Source: Kingdonia uniflora (taxonomy: Eukaryota > Streptophyta > Magnoliopsida > Ranunculales > Circaeasteraceae). From it: 64,000 nucleotides of DNA. The DNA is taken from contig JACGCM010001747.1 of the NCBI GenBank assembly GCA_014058105.1, forward strand, positions 3,162,001-3,226,000, written 5' to 3'. A program made the translations under genes and the position numbers. The notes below the pieces were generated by a model. The model was not told the DNA's origin. It searched no databases and was given only the letters and a program-made list of their open reading frames with translations. This document shows positions 57,801-64,000 of this stretch, piece by piece (within the stretch, counting starts at the first letter, position 1; every line of letters starts with the position of its first letter).

Positions 57801-60800
57801 GCGTTCCTATGCGTTCCCATGCGTTCCTCTCTATGCCTTCCTATGCGTTCCTATGCTCCCATGCCTTCGAGAAAGAGCGCTAAATGTTGGAGAGTTCCTC
57901 AATCTCAATAGGAAAGGGCGCTAAATGTTGGAGAGTTCCTCAATCCCCCCCCCTATACCAAGGATCCTTCTTACTACTAGCGCGAATTAGCTGATGCATC
58001 CTAGCTCCTATTTAAAAAGAAATCCAAGACAGATGGCGTAGTTTGGGTAGTTTAGCAGCAAAAATAGGTGGAGTTGCTAAAGCTACCGATAGGCGAGTGA
58101 AAAGCAATAAATTGGGAGGATCCTTCAGCTCTTTCAAGAGCAGCAAGGTTGATTGACAAGGAAAGATAGTTTTAAAATCCTTTTAAAATAGAACTTGCGT
58201 ACGACGAGTGTGTTGTTTTAAAAAAGGACTTTAAAAGGGGTGTGTTGTAGCGTAGCGAGAGGAAGGGAAACCCTTAGGACCAGCAAGAAATCGGGATGGA
58301 CCAGCGTAGTTTAGAAATCCGGATTCTTTCGCAGCAAGGTTGACATTTGATATCCCCAAGCGCGAACTTGCGTACGGTGAATCTCAATAGGAAAGAGCGC
58401 TATGAATCACGGCACAATGCGTCTTCCCAGATCCGGGGAGAGAGAACCCCGAACGAAAACGCTGACATAGGCGAGGATTCCCATATGGAAGATAGGCAAA
58501 CCCATTTGCTACACTAGTAGCGTCTTAATGAACCACTATGCAAGAAAGAACATCTACGCACTAGCATGCAGAATCCTAGCTTTTGACGACGTTCGACTTC
58601 ATTTTGCTATCTTTCTGTTGAAGCGCGATCGAAAAGGGACAGATCCTATAGGCTGCTCGAAGCGTGGAAAAAAAGTGTTTAGCATCTTATAGCTCGAAAA
58701 CCCTATGCGCAGCGCAGGTTTTAAAAAAGGTAGGTTTTCCCAGTGATAAAAGAAAGGTGACTATGTCCTGTCCTCTCTTTTATCACTGGGAAAACTGAGC
58801 TATGGTGCTAAATTTGCAAGGACACCAGAGGTGCTGGGCTTTAAGTAGCTCCGGTTCCCTAAACTACGAGGTAGTTATAAAAAAGGTGCTATTCAACGTA
58901 CGCAAGTTTGGCTCTAGACTTTACCCACGGCTACCTATAGCTATAGCGCTTCATTATTTTGACTAGCTAAAAAAAATGGCTTTCTAAACTACTACTTTTC
59001 CACCATCTCCTATTCTAGTGGGCACTACGGTACCGAAGCGAAGAGAACGAAAGGTGTCCGCTAAACTACTCTTTCGTCGCCAGCAAAGTGAAAGTTCCAG
59101 AAAAGCAGGAAAGATGGGATTGGTCTATATATGTCTTTCGAAACCCTAGCTTCACTTTACTTCTCCACCTAACTCTTTTCGTACGGTTTCGCTGAAGTTG
59201 ATTTATTTGTTGAGTTTAATGAATGACTTAACTTAATCAAACTTAGGGTTAATTAAAGATTTAGTTGAAACCTTAATTCGAATTACAATGTGTAATCGGT
59301 AATCGAAGCTTCCACCGATTCAATTACAGTTTCTCATATAAGTCATTTTACCAGTTTCTAGATCCCTATGATTGAATGGTCTTTAAATCCAAACTGGTGC
59401 GGTCTTCTACAACCTCTTGGAGGTCTCTTTCTGTCCTTGTTTGTTAATGTACGAAGTTTGACTTCAATGTGTTGTTAAAAATTAATCTCTCTTTCTAATT
59501 TTTTCTTTTTTACACTTTCACTTCATATCAATTATTCATTTTTCAGGGTTATGGCGTTGTTCTTGTGAACACTGACGAGGCAGGTACTTTGTTGGTCACC
59601 AATTTTCGCCTACTTTTTGTGGTAAGTGACGAGTAGCATATGCATATCCCCTGTTGTCTTTTATTCTTAGATATTCTAATACTACTATATTATTCAAGAG
59701 TGAGGGGACTAGGAAGGTCATTGCGCTTGGCACAATAGCATTGGCTACGATCGAGAGGTTCAGCAAACAAGTAAGTGCTACTGAATGTTTCAAATTGAGT
59801 GCATTTAATGTTATATCTCACATATGTTTGATGTTATGAATCGCCAACACTCATCAGAGACTTCCCCTAACTATATACATCAACCAATTGTTTAAAGATC
59901 GTGTTATATGCCCTTCATTTGTTATTACCAGTCATAAGCTTAGCCTAACTGTATCTGGCTGGTGTCCAAAGACAATACAAAATTTAATGGATTTTTTCGG
60001 CATGTCAATATTTTGATTTATCCTCTGTATGCCAGAATCTCAGCCAATAGATCTGTTGGTTCAGCACACAAAAAGTGCGGGATATACCTAAAATAATTGC
60101 AGGTATATATGATATTTATCAGAATATTGGACAGATGTATCTGAAAACAATTTTCGTTACAGCCGATATCTCAATATACACCATTTAATATATTTTTTGG
60201 TCATCGGAGATATTGAGAATATTTGAATCGTGGTTCACCTTTCCTTCTATGGTTTAGCTCAAGACACATAGGTACCTTTATTTCATGATGGTGCTTTATC
60301 ATATCAATAACTGTTTATATTAACTATATTCTTGTAACTAACTGGAGGTTAGGTTTCGAAGCTTCCTTCTGCCCCTCGGCAATCTGATAGAACTCCAGCA
60401 CGTCGACTTCTCCAGGTTATTGGTATGTAATTAGTTTTTGTTGCTTTTGTTTATTCTTGGTCTCATTTGCTTGTTTGAATTGGTGCGGAATATTGTTTTG
60501 AAGCTCTATATGCATGCTATAGGGGCTATTTTTATCTATAAAAGGCATTGTTAGTCGTCGTTTGGTTTTCCACTAGTCCTTGCTTTTTATTGTTATCATT
60601 TATTAATATTTCTCATATATACCTAAACTTACATCAAGATCAAATTATGAATGTACCAACTGTTTAAACCTAAATCAAATGCACCAACTGTTTAAACCTA
60701 AATCAAATGCACCAACTCCAGTTTTATATTGTTTGAAAACTTAACTTTAACTGATTGATTGCAGTACAACTTAGTTGTCAAAAGTTGTAATGATGTTGAC

Positions 60801-62930
60801 AACTTATAAAGTTATATGCAGTTGATTGTAATTAAGTTTGTATTGCAAATTAATCAGTTAAAGTTAAGTTTTCTAACATCTTATGATTTTCTTTTAATAA
60901 TATACAACTGAAGGTGGTGTATTTGATTTAGGTTTGAACAGTTAGTTCGTTCATAATTTGATACTTAACAACTGAAGTTGGTGTATTTCTCATAGATACC
61001 TAAACCTACAATATTTTCACAAGTTAAGTGAAGGAGATAATGCTGATTATTTGTATATGGGTTTTTATAATAAACCAATACAAATTGGTTTTGTGGTCTG
61101 GCATCTGACATGGTTGTCAACTTGTCATTGTCGTGAAAGTCTTGGCTGGTCGGTTGGTAATGAAACCGCGAGAGAGTAGAAGATTTTCATCCTCATTTTC
61201 ATTTATTATACAAATTTTGCGAAACAAAGACCGAGCGATTCTTTTTTCTTAAGTTTTTGTTGCGTGTACTTTCTAAATTTCTTTAGATATGAGTATGAAC
61301 AATCCAATAAAGAAACTGTTGGGGGAAGGTGCAATCGACGATTTGATGTTGTTACAGACTACTAGGGGTTATAGCATCAAAGTCTATCATCTTTCTTAGT
61401 CTTTCCTTATCAGGCCAAAGCTAGTTGATCCCCCCAGCTGTAACACTAGTGTCAGAGAAGCCAGCATTGCGGAAGGGGAAGGTTTATCCTGTTGGGTGTA
61501 TTTCAACTAGTATGCCTGTGATCTAAATGTATTTGCCATCCCAATAATTGTGATGTTGAACTCGGGAGATTATGAGAAACTTCATGTGAATGGATAAAGA
61601 GAATGGCTTCAAATATCATCTTGTGAAATGGTAGCTAGTCCGTTCTTTGGAAATACGCTTTTAACATAAATCAAGGCCATGGTCAAATGCTCAAGCAGAT
61701 GGTTCTGGAGGTTTGGGGAAAGAACGGTAGTTTGTGGGGGTGACATCAATGTTACAATATATGACAAAGTGAAGGGTGAAGTGATAACTGAAGGCAGTTC
61801 ATCTTACAGTTGTAGCGTCTGGAAGGGATGACATCGGTGAGTGAGGAACTTGTTGAGGACAAGTGGGGTGTTATGCCAAGATCATCTTAATAGGATGCCC
61901 GAAGGTCACTTTTTCTCCGACAGTCAATGTTTTATGGCATTATTACCCTTCTGGGCTCTATGGGTCCTTTAGTTAGGACATAAGAAGAATTTAGGATTGC
62001 CTTCTGAGAAATAGATTATTATTAGTGGCATAATTTCAATCTTGATCTATATATGGAATACGAAGCTCAGAGGTGTGGGGGCTTGAGGTTCGACTTAGAT
62101 AGTGAAAACCGTGCAAGAGTCTACTGTTTGATCCTTAGGGTGACCTGCTTGCCTGCTACGGTGGTCCGCTAACGGTTTGGGCCTAGTACTGTGCCTATTT
62201 AAAGTCCATCTTGGGATTTTATGTTTTCCATGTCCTTGTAAATATTTTTCGTACTTTTTCAGAATCTAATATAAAAAGAATGTACTATTTTCTTCTTTTC
62301 TTATGATTAAAAATATTGAAGAGGTTTAATTTATCAGAAAAACGCCTTAGGCCACAAGAGCCCGAAGCTGGATACCTAATATCAGAAGGAAGCGGGAAGA
62401 CGGAATTCCGATAAAGACTCAATAAAAAATCATTGTTCAAATGTGATCCTTTTCAAAAGGCCTATGATAGTCCACTAGTGAAGCAGAGGGCTGGTACACG
62501 GGAAAATACATTTAATTTTTGATATACCCAAATTAGCCATGTTGGTAGGCGCTTTCTGATCTCCAACATAAACAATTTTCTGTGTTGGTATGCTGCTTTT
62601 GGGCTCATTGAACAGGAAAGTCCACCTTCCTTTAATGTGGAGTTCATGTTTAATCATCATACAATGTTATGGGCTCATACTGGAATGCTTGAGCATATAC
62701 TTATTAAATAAACAATGAGATGCATATGTAGCTTAATTGCATTACTTCCAATTTCTGCCATTGAGTTTATTCCAACTTACTCAAATAAAACTAGCTTTAA
62801 TGCGGTGTACTTACATGTCTCATATGTTTTGTTGCTATATTTACTTGTCTCATGGTCCTTCCTTTCATTCCTTTTTCCAGGTAAAGATATGCGAGTTATT
62901 GTCTTTGGGTTTCGTCCTCGAACAAAGCAG
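48765..62930 (+). CDS. MTM: Myotubularin-like phosphoinositide phosphatase, N-terminal six exons
   Basis: Six exons (48765-48812, 48934-49002, 59547-59621, 59699-59770, 60353-60422, 62881-62930) join without a frame break into 128 codons, all with GT-AG introns. The protein begins MEGTGGWDALDWTKIE and contains GYGVVLVNTDEAGTLLVTNF, TIALATIERFSK, ARRLLQVIGKDMR and VFGFRPRTKQ. This is the GRAM/PH-like domain that opens plant myotubularins. Known family members remove the 3-phosphate from PI3P and PI(3,5)P2 on membranes; the catalytic CX5R domain would be downstream of the window. ATG 48765 is chosen because it is the first ATG after a CT-rich leader and matches the family start region. Intron 2 is unusually long (10.5 kb) and full of insertions. 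No stop or frameshift is seen, so the gene is probably active. Confidence 0.9.
48934..49002 (+). CDS. MTM: Myotubularin exon 2
   Basis: 23 codons (PVSRSVLHGMSEFLLETEEV plus AVE) between the acceptor TTGTTTTAG and the donor GTATGTTT, phase 0. The SRSV..LLE.EEV pattern is the segment just before the GRAM domain in plant myotubularins. Confidence 0.9.
49048..51530 (+). repeat. Intron 2 tandem duplication, copy 1
   Basis: Anchors shared with copy 2 include TGAATGATTAGCAACT (49048; 51531 in copy 2), TGCTGAATTGAAGTTATAG (49138; 51624) and GCGGGGATCTCACGTACC (51306; 53226). This copy carries a 758 bp MITE. No coding function is seen. Short open frames on the minus strand are shared by both copies (HGRI..FIEPL, about 51200 and 53140), suggesting the unit is itself an old repeat. 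Confidence 0.78.
49710..50467. mobile_element. Harbinger/Tourist-like MITE in intron 2, 758 bp
   Basis: Ends GAACATCCGTAGCCGACTC and, reverse complemented, GAGCATCTGCACTTGTTTCG. Flanked by TAA at 49707-49709 and 50468-50470. The related site in copy 2 (about 52165) lacks it, showing an empty site. Confidence 0.78.
51531..53420 (+). repeat. Intron 2 tandem duplication, copy 2
   Basis: Diverged second copy of 49048-51530, directly adjacent and without the MITE. It ends near TTACAAGGTGTTGCCG (53394), which parallels TTACAAGGCGTGGCCA at 51479. Confidence 0.78.
53421..53938 (+). other. Intron 2 sequence without a recognised feature
   Basis: An 80-codon open stretch (53637-53879) is charged (KVECRNWIKVKGICEHKSRV) but matches nothing I know and has no splice or promoter context. 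Treated as non-coding. Confidence 0.5.
53939..54769. mobile_element. GC-ended hAT-like MITE in intron 2
   Basis: The ends are ATGCTGTCAAGGGCGGCGCC and, reverse complemented, ATGTTGTCAGGGGGGGAGCG. The terminal 60-130 bp are very GC-rich (GGGGCGCC, GGCGCTAGGCGGGGCGCC) while the middle is AT-rich. CARGGG-type tips suggest hAT. A clean 8 bp target duplication is not visible, as both flanks lie in CT repeats. Confidence 0.6.
54930..55920 (-). pseudogene. LINE (non-LTR retrotransposon) 3' remnant: zinc-binding region and RNase H
   Basis: On the minus strand an LWQLLRRFLPTKDRRVQRL segment (about 55810-55750) and FVYHIWKARNGAVFNNG (about 55555-55505) match the region after plant LINE reverse transcriptases. 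They are followed by an RNase H-like part: YAWVPPREDIAALNIHGTVV, GRRGFGGSFRKYNGTC and LQELLSMDKGLLMAIQ (55340-55125). The expected catalytic D (LNxDGA) reads LNIHGT, so it is inactive. The RT and endonuclease parts are missing. Confidence 0.75.
57717..57960. repeat. Repeats within the putative NUMT
   Basis: The phrase GAGCGCTAAATGTTGGAGAG with TTCCTCAATCTCA recurs three times between 57715 and 57945. Between the copies is a run of CGTTCCTATG-type decamers (57797-57866). Confidence 0.85.
58734..58795. other. Strong stem-loop in the putative NUMT
   Basis: Arms of 24 nt (58734-58757 and 58772-58795; GTTTTCCCAGTGATAAAAGA..) with one mismatch and a 14 nt loop. It resembles the 3' end hairpins of plant mitochondrial transcripts. 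Confidence 0.85.
59191..59546 (+). other. Last part of intron 2
   Basis: AT-rich intron sequence ending in a pyrimidine-rich stretch and the acceptor TTTTTCAG. No other feature is seen. Confidence 0.7.
59547..59621 (+). CDS. MTM: Myotubularin exon 3
   Basis: 25 codons (GYGVVLVNTDEAGTLLVTNF plus RLLFV), core of the GRAM domain, between TTTTTCAG and GTAAGTGA, phase 0. Confidence 0.93.
59699..59770 (+). CDS. MTM: Myotubularin exon 4
   Basis: 24 codons (SEGTRKVIALGTIALATIER plus FSKQ) between TATTCAAG and GTAAGTGC, phase 0. Confidence 0.93.
60353..60422 (+). CDS. MTM: Myotubularin exon 5
   Basis: 23 codons plus one base (VSKLPSAPRQSDRTPARRLL, QVI) between GGAGGTTAG and GTATGTAA. The split glycine codon is completed by exon 6. 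Confidence 0.9.
60608..61010. repeat. Foldback element in intron 5 with flanking direct repeats
   Basis: Long imperfect inverted arms (about 60643-60790 and 60840-60968; e.g. AAACCTAAATCAAATGCACC against GGTGTATTTGATTTAGGTTT) surround a short middle. Outside them is a 26 bp direct repeat with two differences (60608-60633 and 60985-61010). The left arm also carries a 28 bp tandem duplication (60656-60711). Confidence 0.78.
61011..62880 (+). other. Rest of intron 5, no confident feature
   Basis: Mixed sequence. A short stretch near 61730-61790 reads VVCGGDINVTIYDKVKGEVI, weakly like a LINE endonuclease segment, but it is too short and degenerate to call. The intron ends in a pyrimidine tract and the acceptor TTTTTCCAG at 62880. 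Confidence 0.5.
62881..62930 (+). CDS. MTM: Myotubularin exon 6
   Basis: Two bases completing a glycine codon, then 16 codons (KDMRVIVFGFRPRTKQ), between TTTTTCCAG and GTTAGTCA, phase 0 at the end. Later exons are beyond 64000. Confidence 0.92.
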
Positions 62931-64000
62931 GTTAGTCAAAAGGAGATATGAGTGATTGTTTTAATATACGAAAAACAAAAGAGCTCTATGTTATTTGTTC
63001 GTAATATCTTTGTGCTAAATGTACATGCTCTGTGTTCCACGTTAATACCATCATGGAGCTATACTCTTAGCCTTCCATTTTAGGTCTCGAGTTTGATGTT
63101 GAGTGGCAGATTGGATCTAAAAGTGCAGATTCTATTTACTCACAACTTTTAAGCGAGATTATTTTTTATAAGGTAAAGGTATTATTATCAATCTAAGGAA
63201 AAACTTCCGAGATGGAAAACGCACAACCAAGTGACAAGTCTAAGAAAAACCTCAAGAAGAAGTATAAGTAATAAAATCACCCTAGATCCGAGGCTACCAA
63301 TGTCTTCCACCTTACTATGAGGTGTCTTCAATAGAACCCCTATTGTAACTTTGGAGATTGATGGCAATTATAAATGATACTGCGCAAATATCCATGATCA
63401 TATTCAATGTCTTTGCCTCTCTTTGAAAGTGTCAAGCATTTCTTCGATTCCAAAGAACTCGCCAATAGGATAAGGAGTGTGATCGCAGAATATTTCCCTA
63501 ATGTTTTCCTAAAAGCCTTATACCACCACACTTTAGACGCTGTAATGAAGCTCTTCAAAAGCTTTAACCACAGAAAAGAGGTTTAAAAAATGCTCCATCA
63601 CCTCCATATCATGTAATGTAGTAGCAAATAATCGATCGACCTGCCCGAGTTACCACAGAGCACACATCCACATCCACATCCTCATCCTCATCCGCATCCA
63701 CATCCATATCCGCATGCATCCTCATGCACATCCATATTCATTCTTCTAATTTCTGCCTCACACTACTAACTAATCAAAGAAAGTCACATTTAACAAGATT
63801 CATCCTCTGAACCTTACGAACTGGGATGCTCACTCTCTGAAGTCACCCACTAATGCTTCTCTTTAGTAGCTCACATTTTTGTATGGCCGGGAACTTACTA
63901 TCTTCAGTCCATATTTACTTCCATTTATACTTGTCTCTCCTATTCTAAATGAGGTCACTTCCTAATTATAATCGGGTGGTTCTCAAATTTTCTATGACAT
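62931..64000 (+). other. Start of intron 6
   Basis: No further myotubularin exon is visible. A minus-strand open stretch (63558-63340) resembles generic transposon-derived text but carries no motif I can name. Confidence 0.6.
63660..63735 (+). repeat. Hexamer repeat (CATCCA-type) in intron 6
   Basis: About twelve imperfect six-base units CACATC/CATCCA/CATCCT in a row, with CGCATC and CATATC variants. Confidence 0.88.

Larger units (their letters stand above)
55940..59190. other. Probable nuclear insertion of mitochondrial DNA (NUMT) in intron 2
   Basis: Base use changes abruptly compared with the AT-rich intron: mixed GC, many short recurring words (CTAAACTAC or its complement more than ten times; CGTACGCAAGT or its complement at least five times) and a strong stem-loop at 58734-58795. 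This style is typical of plant mitochondrial spacers. I recognise no complete mitochondrial gene in it. It could instead be another kind of repeat-rich insert. Confidence 0.5.

Noticed and set aside
61730..61790. LINE endonuclease-like phrase in intron 5
   Set aside because: Only a dozen residues resemble the motif, and stops follow at once. Not enough for a call.
63340..63558. 72-codon minus-strand frame near the right edge
   Set aside because: No motif that I can name. It may be old transposon sequence, but I cannot support a product.

Overview
This window is nuclear DNA from a flowering plant, probably a eudicot. The evidence is intron-containing genes with GT-AG splice sites, several plant-type Ty3/gypsy LTR retrotransposons, CACTA and hAT transposons, Tourist-like MITEs, a LINE remnant, a likely block of plant mitochondrial DNA, and a plant-type myotubularin gene. 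I see no bacterial operons, CRISPR array, rRNA or tRNA gene.

Positions 1-47,400 are almost entirely nested transposable elements. From the left: the gag, protease and RT part of a Tat-like gypsy element on the minus strand with its 5' LTR (3072-3650); a pectin methylesterase pseudogene cut in two by a 3.4 kb non-autonomous CACTA element (3762-7131); and a second Tat-like element of the same LTR family, also minus strand, running from its 3' LTR (7890-8455, partly duplicated to 8646) to a truncated end near 41,066. Two other elements sit inside that one. A 12.8 kb element at 15533-28333 (element 2) has 466 bp LTRs and a perfect CTGAG target duplication. A 9 kb element at 31850-40820 (element 3) has lost the first 159 bp of its 5' LTR. 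Next come a truncated chromovirus-like gag-protease with its primer-binding site (about 41,080-42,790), a decayed hAT transposase gene carrying a smaller hAT-type MITE (43,827-46,372), and a solo LTR (46921-47379, target duplication AAACC).

All three longer Tat-like elements share one layout. Downstream of integrase lies a stretch of tandem or direct repeats, followed by an extra gene on the opposite strand (aORF) reading back from near the 3' LTR. Each aORF has a TATA box upstream and visible or plausible introns. Extra and antisense ORFs in Tat-lineage elements are known in general. Having three divergent examples with apparent promoters side by side is the most interesting system-level feature here.

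Positions 47,800-64,000 hold the one host gene that looks intact: the first six coding exons (48765-62930, plus strand) of a myotubularin-like phosphoinositide phosphatase. They encode the N-terminal part with the GRAM/PH-like domain; the catalytic part lies beyond the window. The region just upstream of the gene is made of a Tourist-like MITE and a fragment of the same MITE family that sits in the hAT gene. Intron 2 is about 10.5 kb long. It contains a tandem duplication (one copy carrying a MITE), a GC-rich hAT-like MITE, a LINE 3' remnant and about 3.2 kb of probable mitochondrial DNA. Almost all TE reading frames carry stops and frameshifts, so only the myotubularin gene is likely to make a normal host protein.
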